From Rhodanobacter sp. DHG33 (GTDB taxonomy: Bacteria; Pseudomonadota; Gammaproteobacteria; Xanthomonadales; Rhodanobacteraceae), in assembly GCF_014843005.1 (NCBI RefSeq), contig NZ_JACYXM010000003.1, positions 290,691 to 354,690 on the forward strand: 64,000 bases of DNA, written 5' to 3'. Each line of letters opens with the position of its first letter. Position 1 is the stretch's first letter. Shown here piece after piece: positions 46,240 through 56,069 of this stretch. The notes beneath the pieces were generated by a model that saw only the letters and a list, made by a program, of their open reading frames with translations, was not told the origin of the DNA and did not search any database. The position numbers and the translations under genes are program-made.

Positions 46240-46602
46240 TTGATCACTACCCGCAGAAAAACCTTTGCCTGTCCTGTCGACGTGACCTTGAGCCTGATTC
46301 ACGGCAAGTGGAAGCCGATGATTCTGTGGCTGCTGTCGACACGGCATCGTCGCTTCAGCGATTTTCAGGCGGCGATGCCGCAGGTGGCGCACAAGGTGCT
46401 CAGCCAGCAGTTGCGGCAACTCGAGGCGGACGGATTGATATGCCGCGGCGTGCGCGATGCGCACGCGCAACGCGTGGACTACCGATTGACCGGATTCGGC
46501 CGTAGCCTGCGGCCAGCGTTAAACGCACTGGCGACCTGGGGCAAGGATCATCATCGTGCGCTGGGCGCTGAGTACGGAGTTCCGGTGGCCGAGATCGACT
46601 GA
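46240..46602 (+). CDS. HxlR-family transcriptional regulator
   Basis: A 120-residue winged-helix regulator. The TTG start at 46240 is chosen because GAGGG lies six bases upstream; an in-frame ATG exists at 46186 but adds 18 unrelated residues. It carries FACPVDVTLSLIHGKWKPMI (the HxlR signature with Cys11 positioned as in redox-sensing members such as YodB/HypR), HKVLSQQLRQLEADGLICRG and VDYRLTGFGRSLRPALNALA. It is divergent from the monooxygenase-like/haemoglobin pair (110-bp gap) and most likely controls it. Confidence 0.88.
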   Translation: MITTRRKTFACPVDVTLSLIHGKWKPMILWLLSTRHRRFSDFQAAMPQVAHKVLSQQLRQLEADGLICRGVRDAHAQRVDYRLTGFGRSLRPALNALATWGKDHHRALGAEYGVPVAEID

Positions 46603-46612
46603 TCGCGATTAC

Positions 46613-46627
46613 CCGCGCAAAGCGCGG
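46613..46627. terminator. Short hairpin between convergent HxlR and SDR genes
   Basis: CCGCGC-AAA-GCGCGG, a perfect 6-bp stem with a 3-nt loop, lies 11 bp after the HxlR stop in the gap to the leftward SDR gene. No U-tract. Weak support as a terminator. Confidence 0.3.
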
Positions 46628-46725
46628 CTCTGGTTGAGCATCGGATTCACGTACCGGAACAGGACGAGGGAACACCGCTCCCGTGGCCGACTCGTCGTCG
46701 CGCACACTTCCGTGCGAGGCTTGCC

Positions 46726-48216
<1,491 letters not shown>

Positions 48217-48217
<1 letters not shown>

Positions 48218-49905
48218 CACATGCTCTCCGGGGCGCCCAGGCCCAGCAAATCCAGACCGTTGCGCAATACCTGCCTGGTTGCCACCACGAGGGCGAGGCG
48301 GGCGTCGCGTAGATCCTTGTCTTCGACCAGGAATTGGTGCGAGTTGTAGTAGGTGTGGAATGCGTTCGCCAGTTCGCGCAGCCATACGGCGAGCAGATGC
48401 GGCTCAAGATTGGCTGCCGCCGCTTCCACCACTTCAGGGTAGCGCGACAGCTCGGTCAGCAGGACCTGTTCATGCTCGTTGTCCAGCCGCGCGAGTTGCT
48501 TGAGGCCATTGTCCTGATCCAGCGTGAACCCTTTCTCGCCGGCCTGGCGCAGCACGCTGCACACGCGGGCATGGGCGTACTGGATGTAGTAGACCGGATT
48601 GTCGTTGGTCTGCGAGCGCGCGAGGTCGATGTCGAACACCAGCTGCGAGTCGCCCTTGCGCGAGATCAGGAAGTAGCGCGTGGCGTCGCGGCCCACCTCG
48701 TCGATCAGGTCGCGCAGGGTGACGTAGCTGCCGGCGCGCTTGGAGATCTTCACCTCCTCGCCGCCGCGCATCACGGTGACCATCTGGTACAGCAGGTAGT
48801 CGGGATAGCCCTTGGGAATGCCGGCATCCAGCGCCTGCAGGCCGGCTTTGACGCGCGCCAGCGAGCCGTGGTGGTCGGAGCCCAGCACGGTGATCGCCTT
48901 GCCGTAGCCGCGTTGCCACTTGCTGAGGTGGTAAGCCACATCCGGCACGAAATAGGTGTACGTGCCGTCCGACTTGCGCATCACGCGGTCTTTGTCGTCG
49001 CCGAAGTCGGTGGTCTTCAGCCACAGCGCGCCGCCTTCCTCGTAGGTGTGACCGTGGGCGACCAGTTCGCGCACGGTCTCCTCCACCTTGCGGTCGGTGT
49101 AGAGCGAGGATTCGAGGAAGTACACGTCGAAGCCCACGCCGAAGGCCTGCAGGTCGAGATTCTGTTCGTGGCGCAGGCTGGCCACGGCAAAGGCGCGGAT
49201 CGCGTCGAGGTTCTCCGCGTCCTTCGCGCCAGTGACGGTATGGCCTTCCACGGTGACGCTGCTGCCGGCGAGATAAGCCTTGGCCACGTCGGCGATGTAG
49301 TCGCCGCGGTAGCCGTCTTCCGGCCAGCCGGTGTCGCCGGGAGCCAGGCCACGCGCCCGCGCCTGCGTGGAAACGGCGAGGTTGGCGATCTGTACGCCAG
49401 CGTCGTTGTAGTAGAACTCGCGCTTCACGTTCCAGCCGCTGGCTTCCAGCAGGCGCGCCACGCAGTCGCCCAGCGCCGCGTTGCGGCCATGGCCCACGTG
49501 CAAGGGGCCCGTGGGGTTGGCCGAAACGAACTCCACGCCCACCGTGCGGCCCGCGCCCAGCGCGTTGCGCCCGTAGCCGGCGCCTTGTTCAAGGATGCGG
49601 CGCACCTGCGACTGGTTGGCGTCGGCAGCGAGGAAGAAATTGATGAAACCGGGGCCGGCGATCTCGACCTTGGCCAGCAAATCGTTGGCCGGTAGCGCAG
49701 CCACCAGCTTTTCGGCCAGTTCGCGCGGCTTGGCACGTGCGGGCTTGGCCAGCAGCATGGCGGCATTGCAGGCGAAGTCGCCGTGTTCGCGACTGCGCGT
49801 GCGCTCGATCACGAAGCCGGGGAGTGCCAGGTCGGCGGGCAGGGCGGACTGGGTTTGCAGGGCCTCAATGGCCCCGAGGATCAGTTCGTGCAGCTGGGCT
49901 TTCAC
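48217..49905 (-). CDS. argS: Arginyl-tRNA synthetase
   Basis: A 562-residue class I synthetase charging tRNA-Arg. I chose the GTG at 49905 ([20 protein letters not shown] by analogy with the family), although the frame stays open to an ATG at 50076. The shorter start gives the expected length and removes 57 residues without family character. The HIGH motif is [20 protein letters not shown]. The anticodon-binding domain ends in [20 protein letters not shown] and LGAPESM. It overlaps the SPOR gene by one base. The upstream 518 bp are gene-free and described separately. Confidence 0.93.
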
Positions 49906-50011
49906 GTGCGCGGCGGCTTCGGGAAACGGAACCGGCAATCCTAGCAGAGAGGCCAGCCGGGGCGGCTCGCCGCGGAGTCGCGACAGCCAAAGCGCGGTAT
50001 GGCTGCGTATC

Positions 50012-50184
50012 TGTGGATAAGTCTGTGAGGAAAAAACGGGCCAAGGCGACTGCAGCGGCATCGTCTGTGTAGCCACGCGGCATTCTTTGGAAAAAAGATT
50101 TATAAATCAATTAAATGTGAGGCATGTTTAAGACCATTGCTGCGCAGGTGCCCGCAAGTGCCCGCTCCATGCAGTTGTGCATAA
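50012..50184. other. DnaA-box pair flanking an AT-rich tract
   Basis: On the plus strand, TGTGGATAA at 50012-50020 and TGTGCATAA at 50176-50184 are the complements of TTATCCACA and TTATGCACA, both exact TTATNCACA DnaA boxes in the same orientation. A degenerate TGTGAGGAA (50024-50032) follows the first at a 12-bp period. Between them is an AT-rich run at about 50085-50116 (TTTGGAAAAAAGATTTATAA and following) in otherwise GC-rich DNA. This may be the argS promoter region or a DnaA-titration/regulatory site. No dnaA, dnaN or gidA is near, so it is not evidently the chromosomal origin. Confidence 0.45.
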
Positions 50185-50262
50185 GTAAAGGGTCACTTGG
50201 CGGTCACGGCTGCAGTGCAACATCGTCATGGTGCTGTCATGCAACATGGCCACACTGCCCGG

Positions 50263-50363
50263 GTGTCGGTGGAACTCCCCTCCTAACTGACACGCGGATA
50301 TGCCGGACATTCCCCTCCCCGGAATCGGCATCCACGGCGCGGCTCATCCCGCGCCGTTTTTTT
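50263..50363 (+). ncRNA. Candidate small RNA with two C-rich loops and terminator (sX13-like)
   Basis: Three consecutive hairpins fit one RNA of about 100 nt. Hairpin 1 (50263-50293): GTGTCGGT pairs with ACTGACAC (one G-U) around a 15-nt loop containing CTCCCCTCC. Hairpin 2 (50300-50331): ATGCCG/CGGCAT, a GAC bulge, ATTCC/GGAAT and a loop CCTCCCC. Hairpin 3 is a Rho-independent terminator. C-rich loops on stable stems are the signature of anti-Shine-Dalgarno sRNAs such as Xanthomonas sX13. No clear promoter was found just upstream and the true 5' end is unknown. No open frame here looks like a protein. It is encoded opposite to both neighbours, argS and radC. Confidence 0.5.
50334..50363 (+). 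terminator. Strong Rho-independent terminator in the argS-radC gap
   Basis: ACGGCGCGG-CTCATC-CCGCGCCGT with a T7 run (50357-50363) on the plus strand. No rightward protein gene precedes it, which is the main reason to suspect an sRNA. On the minus strand, downstream of radC, the hairpin lacks a U-tract. Confidence 0.8.
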
Positions 50364-50423
50364 GCGATCGCCACTTTGGCGGTCACCCTTCGGCTGCTGC
50401 CGTGGCGTTGCCTTGCGGCTGGC

Positions 50424-51095
50424 TCAGATCAGGCCACGTGCGGCCATCGATACCGGCACGCCATGGCCGATCACCAGATGGTCGAGTACGCGCACGCCCA
50501 CCAGTTGCAGGGCATCGCGCAGTTCGCAGGTGACGGCGCGGTCGGCCGCACTGGGTTCGGCCATGCCACTGGGGTGGTTGTGGGCGAAGATCACCGCGCA
50601 GGCATTGTGGGCGAGACAGGCGCGTACGACTTCACGGGGATGGACGCTGGCGCCGTCGACCGTGCCGCGGAACAGCTCCTCGAAAGCCAGCACGCGATGG
50701 CGGTTGTCCAAGTAGAGGCAGGCGAACACCTCGTAGGGCAGATGGCGCAGCCGGGCATGGAGGAAATCGCCGCTGTCGCGCGGGTTGGCGAGTACGGGTT
50801 GCTGATGTAGACGCTCGGCAAGGCTGCGCCGTGCCAGTTCCAGCGCGGCGTTGATGCGGGCGCGTTTCGCCGGACCGAGTCCGGTCGTGCGCACCGAAGC
50901 ATCGGGCCGGCTCAGTAACGCGCCCAGGCCGCCGGCACCGGTCAGCAGCTCGCGGCCCAGCGCGATCGCGTCCTTGCCGCGCACCCCGCTGCCGAGCAGC
51001 ACGGCCAGCAGTTCGGCGTCGGACAAGGCGCTGCTGCCGCGCGCCAGGAGTTTTTCGCGGGGGCGTTCGCCTACAGGCCAGTCACGGATGCTCAT
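50424..51095 (-). CDS. radC: RadC-family JAB domain protein
   Basis: A 223-residue protein of the UPF0758/RadC family. The N-terminal helix-hairpin-helix region includes ALSDAELLAVLLGSGVRGKD and LGPAKRARINAALELARRSL. The C-terminal JAMM metalloprotease-like motif is ACAVIFAHNHPSGMAEPSAA (HxHPSG...D). Its historical repair role is disputed; some members act in competence or with mobile elements. It is divergent from coaBC (96-bp gap). Confidence 0.93.
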   Translation of the reverse strand: MSIRDWPVGERPREKLLARGSSALSDAELLAVLLGSGVRGKDAIALGRELLTGAGGLGALLSRPDASVRTTGLGPAKRARINAALELARRSLAERLHQQPVLANPRDSGDFLHARLRHLPYEVFACLYLDNRHRVLAFEELFRGTVDGASVHPREVVRACLAHNACAVIFAHNHPSGMAEPSAADRAVTCELRDALQLVGVRVLDHLVIGHGVPVSMAARGLI

Positions 51096-51191
51096 GCCGC
51101 TAGCGTGCTGGCGTGGGAGTGACGGAGGCAGCAGTCGCGCGGCACGATTCCGGTAAGCTAACCGTCTGCCCGTACGTCAGGCCCTGCCTAC

Positions 51192-52397
51192 ATGAGTCTT
51201 GCCCAACGCCGCATCCTGCTGGGAGTGTCCGGCGGCATCGCCGCCTACAAGTCCTGCGAACTGGTTCGTCGCCTGCGCGAACAGGGCGCCGAGGTGCGCG
51301 TGGTGATGACGGCGGGCGCGGAGCATTTCGTGGGTGCGGCCACTTTTCAGGCGCTGTCGGGCCAGCCGGTGCGTACCACGCTGTGGGACGAAAACGCCGA
51401 GGCCGCGATGGGGCACATCGAGCTGGCGCGCTGGGCCGAGCGCATCCTGATCGCTCCGGCCAGCGCGGACATCCTCGCCAGGCTCGCGCACGGCCATGCC
51501 GACGACCTGCTCACCACGCTGTGCCTGGCCAGCGCCGCGCCGCTGTCCGTGGCGCCGGCGATGAACCAGCAGATGTGGGCGCATCCGTCGGTGCAGGCGA
51601 ACATCGGTCTGTTGCGCCAACGCGGAGTGCAGGTTCTGGGTCCGGCCGCGGGCGAGCAGGCGTGCGGTGATGTGGGTTCGGGCCGCATGCTGGAACCGCA
51701 CGAGTTGCGCGACGCGCTGGCCGCCTCGTTCGGCGGCGGCGCGCTGGTCGGCATGAGCGTGGTAGTCAGCGCCGGACCGACCTACGAGGACATCGACCCG
51801 GTGCGTTTCATCGGTAACCGCAGCTCCGGCAAGATGGGGTTCGCGGTGGCGCAGGCCGCTGCGGATGCGGGTGCGCGGGTGACCCTGGTGGCCGGCCCGG
51901 TAAGCATGGTCACGCCGCCGGGCGTGGCGAACCGCGTCGACGTGCGCAGCGCGGCGCAGATGCATGCCGCGGTGCTAGATGCGTGTGCGCAGGCGCAGAT
52001 CTACATCGGTGCGGCGGCGGTAGGCGATTACCGGCCGTTCGAAGTGGCCGAGCGCAAGCTCAAGAAGAAGGCGGGCGCGGATCTGGTGCTGCAGCTGGCC
52101 GAGAATCCCGACATCCTCGGCGGCCTGTCGGCGCAGGCGAAACATCCCTTCCTTGTCGGCTTCGCTGCCGAAACGCACGACGTGGCGCACTATGCGCAGG
52201 ACAAACTGCAGCGCAAGGGCCTGGACATGATCGCCGCTAATCGCGTCGGCGACGGACTGGGTTTCGAGGCCACCGACAATGCGCTGGACGTGTACTGGGC
52301 CGGCGGTCAGCTGGCGCTGGCCCGTGCCGGCAAGGCCGAACTGGCGAGGCAACTGGTGGCCTGCGTGGCCGAACGCTATCGCGCGGTGCGCGGGTGA
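51192..52397 (+). CDS. coaBC: Bifunctional phosphopantothenoylcysteine decarboxylase/synthetase
   Basis: A 401-residue flavoprotein carrying both CoaC (N-terminal, about residues 1-185) and CoaB (C-terminal) activities of coenzyme A synthesis. Coa[21 protein letters not shown], the catalytic histidine in [20 protein letters not shown] and the substrate motif [12 protein letters not shown]. Coa[21 protein letters not shown] and [20 protein letters not shown]. The dut start overlaps its stop by four bases, an order shared with Pseudomonas and Xanthomonas. Confidence 0.96.
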   Translation: MSLAQRRILLGVSGGIAAYKSCELVRRLREQGAEVRVVMTAGAEHFVGAATFQALSGQPVRTTLWDENAEAAMGHIELARWAERILIAPASADILARLAHGHADDLLTTLCLASAAPLSVAPAMNQQMWAHPSVQANIGLLRQRGVQVLGPAAGEQACGDVGSGRMLEPHELRDALAASFGGGALVGMSVVVSAGPTYEDIDPVRFIGNRSSGKMGFAVAQAAADAGARVTLVAGPVSMVTPPGVANRVDVRSAAQMHAAVLDACAQAQIYIGAAAVGDYRPFEVAERKLKKKAGADLVLQLAENPDILGGLSAQAKHPFLVGFAAETHDVAHYAQDKLQRKGLDMIAANRVGDGLGFEATDNALDVYWAGGQLALARAGKAELARQLVACVAERYRAVRG

Positions 52398-52861
52398 GCA
52401 CGACGATGCTGGATGTGGAACTGAAAATCCTCGATCCGCGGCTGGGCGATTCCATTCCGTTGCCTGAGGCAGCCACCGCCGGCAGCGCCGGCATGGATCT
52501 GCGTGCCGCGCTCGACGCATCGCTCACGCTGCAGCCCGGCGACACCGCGTTGGTGCCCAGCGGCATCGCCATCCATATCGGCGATCCGGGCTGGTGTGCG
52601 CTGATCGTTCCGCGCTCCGGACTGGGTCACAAGCAAGGCCTGGTGATGGGCAACCTCGTCGGCGTGATCGATGCCGACTACCAGGGGCCGCTGATGATTT
52701 CCTGCTGGAACCGCGGTCGCGAACCGGTCACCATCGGCGTGGGCGATCGCATCGCCCAGCTGCTGCTGGTGCCGGTGGCGCAGCCGCGGCTGAACGTCGT
52801 CGCCGATTTCGCGCCCAGCGCGCGTGGCGCCGGCGGTTTCGGTTCGACGGGCATCAAGTGA
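52394..52861 (+). CDS. dut: Deoxyuridine 5'-triphosphate nucleotidohydrolase (dUTPase)
   Basis: A 155-residue trimeric dUTPase starting at GTG 52394 inside the coaBC stop. It shows four of the five conserved motifs clearly: [15 protein letters not shown] (1), [16 protein letters not shown] (3, SGLG), [15 protein letters not shown] (catalytic Asp region) and the C-terminal arm [12 protein letters not shown] (5). It hydrolyses dUTP to dUMP, preventing uracil in DNA and feeding dTMP synthesis. Confidence 0.96.
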   Translation: MSTTMLDVELKILDPRLGDSIPLPEAATAGSAGMDLRAALDASLTLQPGDTALVPSGIAIHIGDPGWCALIVPRSGLGHKQGLVMGNLVGVIDADYQGPLMISCWNRGREPVTIGVGDRIAQLLLVPVAQPRLNVVADFAPSARGAGGFGSTGIK

Positions 52862-52918
52862 TCCGGCTCGCTGCGGCTGGCCGGTTGGGGTGGGCACCTG
52901 TGGGGACAGGGGGAGACG

Positions 52919-55273
52919 ATGCGTGAAGCAAGCGGATCGCGTTGGCGCGCGATGCCGGTCGGGCCGCGTTTATGGCCACTGGCACTGGGTACCTTGCTGC
53001 TCCTGCTCGGTGTGTTCAGTGCCTGGCAAACCTGGCTGATCGCGAACGAAGGCCACGCGGCGGAGCGCGTGCAGCAAGCGCGCGACGAGGCGGTGCAGGT
53101 GCTGGCGCAGGTGGTCGCCGCACAGCGCGCCACCGTACAGAAGGCTGTTTCGTCGGTCGATCCGGTATCCCTGCAGGGTGACCATGCCGCGCTGGTGGAG
53201 GCGTTGCGGGTGAAGTTGCCGCAGGCCCAGCAGCTGGAGATCTACAGCGGCAGTCTCGATGAAGTGGTACATGCGAATTTCCGCGAGTTCGGTTACGCCA
53301 AGGCCGCGCAGCTGATGGCAGCGCAAACGGCGGATGGCCTGCCGCCGGTGCAGAGCGTTTCGCACGGTCTGCGCGATCGCCGGTTGAGCGTGACATGGCC
53401 CTTGGGTTCGCCGCAGCAAGCACAGGCGTGGCTATGGGTGGAACTGCCGTTTGCCCCGGTGCAACAGGCTTTCGAAGCGGTATCGCCCGCGAGCGGGCGG
53501 TTGGATCTGCGCCAGGGCGACGTCAGCTCCGACATGCGCATCCTTTCGAACGGCAGCGCGAGTGCAGAGGCGGAGGCTGTCGCCAAGCCTGTGCCAGGCA
53601 GCACGTTCAGCGTAGCCGCCGGTTCGCCGGTGGCTTTCATCGTGCTGCCGCACTCGTGGCCCACGACGCTGTTGCTGGCACTGGCCGGCGTTGGCGGCGG
53701 TCTGTATCTGTTGTGGTGGCGCCAGCGGCGGCGCGAATCGCCGGTGGTCGAGAAAGATATCGATATCGAGGAATTCAAGTTGTCCCAGGAAGCTGCACGC
53801 AAAGCCGCACCGCCCGAACCGCTGATTCCCAAGCTCGCGGCCGCTGCGACGCCAACACCGGAGCCAGCACCCAAGCCCGCGGCGGTGGGGGTCACCGTCG
53901 ATCCCGCGATCTTCCGCGCCTATGACATCCGCGGGGTGGTGGGCAAATCGCTGAGTGCCGACGTGGCGCATCTGCTTGGCCAGTCCATCGGCACGCTGAT
54001 GCGCGAGCAGGCGCTCAGCGAGATCGTCGTGGGGCGTGATGGCCGCCTGTCCGGCCCGGAGCTCGCCGGTGCGCTGGCGGATGGCCTACGCGAAGCGGGC
54101 ATCGACGTGATCGATCTCGGCGCGGTGCCCACGCCGGTGGTGTATTTCGCCACCTATCACTACAACACCGGCTGCGGTGTGGCGGTCACCGGTAGCCACA
54201 ATCCGCCGGACTACAACGGCTTCAAGATCGTGATCGGCGGCCAGACGCTGTCCGAAGGGGCGATCCAGGACCTTTACCAGCGCATCGCCGACAACGCGCT
54301 GGAGCGCGGCGGCAACGGCAGCCTGCGCCAGCTCAACGTTGTGCCGGATTACCTCGAGCGCATCGTCTCCGACGTGCAGGCCGAGCGCCACCTCAAGGTG
54401 GTGGTGGACTGCGGCAACGGCATCCCAGGTGCGGTGGCGCCGCAGGTGTTGGCCGGCATCGGCTGCGAAGTGATACCGCTGTACTGCGAAGTGGACGGCA
54501 CCTTCCCCAACCACCACCCGGACCCCTCCGACCCGCACAACCTCGAAGACCTGATCCTCGCGGTGAAGCAGACCGGTGCGGATCTTGGCGTGGCCTTCGA
54601 CGGCGACGGCGACCGCCTCGGCGTGGTGACGAAGGCGGGTGAGATCATCTATCCCGACCGCTTGCTCATGTTGTTCGCACGCGATGTGCTGGCGCGTCAG
54701 CCGGGCGCCACCATCATCTACGACGTGAAGTGCACGGGTCACCTCAAGGGACAGATCCTCGAAGCCGGGGGCAGCCCGCTGATGTGGCGCACCGGCCACT
54801 CGCTGATCAAGGGCAAGATGCGCGAAACCGGTGCGGAACTGGCCGGCGAGATGAGCGGCCATTTCTTCTTCAAGGAGCGCTGGTTCGGCTTCGACGACGG
54901 CATCTACGCCGGTGCGAGGCTGATGGAAATCCTTGCCGGTGATCTCGAAGAACGCAGCCCCGAGGAAATTTTCGACACCCTGCCCAAGGGGGTTTCCACA
55001 CCGGAGCTCAAAATCGAGATGGCCGAGGGCGAGCACTACCGCTTCATGGAGAAGTTCAAGGCGGAAGCCAACTTCGACGATGCCACCATCATCACCATCG
55101 ACGGCGTGCGCGCCGACTGGCCGGACGGCTGGGGCCTGGTGCGCGCATCGAACACCACGCCGGTGCTGGTGCTGCGCTTCGATGCCGACAGCACGGAGGC
55201 GCTCAAGCGTATCCAGGCGGCATTCCGCACACGGCTGCTGGCGGTGGATGCCAGGCTGAAGATGCCGTTCTGA
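52919..55273 (+). CDS. algC: Phosphomannomutase/phosphoglucomutase with membrane-anchored N-terminal extension
   Basis: A 784-residue protein. Residues 1-290 form a sensor-like extension: TM1 (WPLALGTLLLLLGVFSAWQT, about 19-39), a periplasmic stretch of some 200 residues with a helical coiled section, and TM2 (PTTLLLALAGVGGGLYLLWW, about 243-262). A Pro/Ala linker leads to the AlgC/XanA-type catalytic domain from about residue 325 (VDPAIFRAYDIRGVVGKSLS). The phosphoserine loop is VAVTGSHNPPDYNGFKIVIG, the metal loop FDGDGDRLGVV, the sugar loop GEMSGHFFFKERWFGFDDGI and the phosphate loop RASNTTPVLVLRF. It makes mannose-1-P and glucose-1-P for exopolysaccharide and LPS. It lies 57 bp after dut. 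Confidence 0.92.
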   Translation: MREASGSRWRAMPVGPRLWPLALGTLLLLLGVFSAWQTWLIANEGHAAERVQQARDEAVQVLAQVVAAQRATVQKAVSSVDPVSLQGDHAALVEALRVKLPQAQQLEIYSGSLDEVVHANFREFGYAKAAQLMAAQTADGLPPVQSVSHGLRDRRLSVTWPLGSPQQAQAWLWVELPFAPVQQAFEAVSPASGRLDLRQGDVSSDMRILSNGSASAEAEAVAKPVPGSTFSVAAGSPVAFIVLPHSWPTTLLLALAGVGGGLYLLWWRQRRRESPVVEKDIDIEEFKLSQEAARKAAPPEPLIPKLAAAATPTPEPAPKPAAVGVTVDPAIFRAYDIRGVVGKSLSADVAHLLGQSIGTLMREQALSEIVVGRDGRLSGPELAGALADGLREAGIDVIDLGAVPTPVVYFATYHYNTGCGVAVTGSHNPPDYNGFKIVIGGQTLSEGAIQDLYQRIADNALERGGNGSLRQLNVVPDYLERIVSDVQAERHLKVVVDCGNGIPGAVAPQVLAGIGCEVIPLYCEVDGTFPNHHPDPSDPHNLEDLILAVKQTGADLGVAFDGDGDRLGVVTKAGEIIYPDRLLMLFARDVLARQPGATIIYDVKCTGHLKGQILEAGGSPLMWRTGHSLIKGKMRETGAELAGEMSGHFFFKERWFGFDDGIYAGARLMEILAGDLEERSPEEIFDTLPKGVSTPELKIEMAEGEHYRFMEKFKAEANFDDATIITIDGVRADWPDGWGLVRASNTTPVLVLRFDADSTEALKRIQAAFRTRLLAVDARLKMPF

Positions 55274-55318
55274 CCGCTCCGTCAGAGGTGCGCGACGACC
55301 GCACCTCTGACGGAGCGG
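55274..55318. terminator. Perfect 19-bp hairpin between convergent genes
   Basis: CCGCTCCGTCAGAGGTGCG (55274-55292) and its exact complement (55300-55318) flank a 7-nt loop CGACGAC, starting directly after the algC stop codon. There is no U-tract on either strand. It lies between the rightward algC gene and the leftward DUF4124 gene. It is probably a bidirectional terminator or RNA-stabilising hairpin. A perfect 19-bp stem is striking. Confidence 0.6.
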
Positions 55319-55325
55319 GCTGGGT

Positions 55326-55979
55326 TCAGGGCTGTTGGTTCTGCGCAGCCTGCACGGCGCGGTAATGCGCGAGCTGCTGCGTCTGCTGCTGCTCGGCCTG
55401 GTCGCGCTGCGCCTGTTGGTGTTGCAGCAGCGCCTGCAGATCGCTCACCACGCCGCGCTGCTTGGCAATGCGGTCCTGCAGGGGTTTCGGCACTGGCTGC
55501 TTGTTGTGCTCGGCCTCGGCGGCGCGATCCAGCAGCTCCGTCAGCGCTTGTTCCTGACTGCGCAGGTTGAGCTTGCTGGTATGGATCTGCTGATCCATGT
55601 TCGTCAGCGCCTGCTGCAACGAGGCCTTGTACGAGGCTTCGTCGGGGTAGGCGGCCAGCATCTGCTCGTCGATACGTAACTGGTCGTCGGCAGCACGCTT
55701 AGCGGCGGCCTGTTGCGCGATCTGCTTCTGCGCAGCGGCTTGTTCCTCGGGGGTGAGCTGGCGTTGCACATGGCTTACCACCATGCCTTGGTCGTTGACC
55801 ACGTCGTAGCCGTACTTGAGCGCGTCCTGGGTGAGGCTGTCGCTGAAATGCAGCAAGCCGTGGCCATCCACCCACTTGTAGCGCATGCTGCCGGTATTCC
55901 CGTGCTGTTGGGCACAAACGGAAGTGCTGGCGAGCAGCGTGGCAAGGATCAGAATGGGTATGGATGGTGACTTGCGCAT
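55326..55979 (-). CDS. DUF4124-domain periplasmic protein with coiled coil
   Basis: A 217-residue exported protein from the ATG at 55979. The signal peptide is MRKSPSIPILILATLLASTS then VCAQ. The DUF4124 core is MRYKWVDGHGLLHFSDSLTQ (WxDxxGxxHFSD), a small beta module typical of xanthomonad periplasmic proteins. The rest is a long glutamine/alanine-rich helix (AAQKQIAQQAAAKRAADDQL to QAQRDQAEQQQTQQLAHYRA), likely a coiled coil. Function unknown. Separate from pyrE (gap about 90 bp). Confidence 0.8.
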   Translation of the reverse strand: MRKSPSIPILILATLLASTSVCAQQHGNTGSMRYKWVDGHGLLHFSDSLTQDALKYGYDVVNDQGMVVSHVQRQLTPEEQAAAQKQIAQQAAAKRAADDQLRIDEQMLAAYPDEASYKASLQQALTNMDQQIHTSKLNLRSQEQALTELLDRAAEAEHNKQPVPKPLQDRIAKQRGVVSDLQALLQHQQAQRDQAEQQQTQQLAHYRAVQAAQNQQP

Positions 55980-56069
55980 GAGGCCCCCCTGGGCAGCAGT
56001 ATAGAAGCCGCCGTGGCGATGCACATATGCGGCGGTTGGTGATTGTCGCGAGATGTGACCCGGCTCGCT

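Noticed and set aside
50012..50184. Chromosomal replication origin
   Set aside because: DnaA boxes are too few and dnaA, dnaN, rpmH, parAB or gidA are not adjacent. Kept only as a regulatory or titration candidate.
50128..50331. A 67-residue leftward frame in the argS-radC gap
   Set aside because: No ribosome-binding site, odd composition with many Cys/His/Met and no family character; it crosses the hairpins of the sRNA candidate.
50424..51095. radC as part of a mobile element or anti-restriction system
   Set aside because: It has the chromosomal position and neighbours (coaBC-dut) usual for proteobacterial radC, with no mobility genes nearby.
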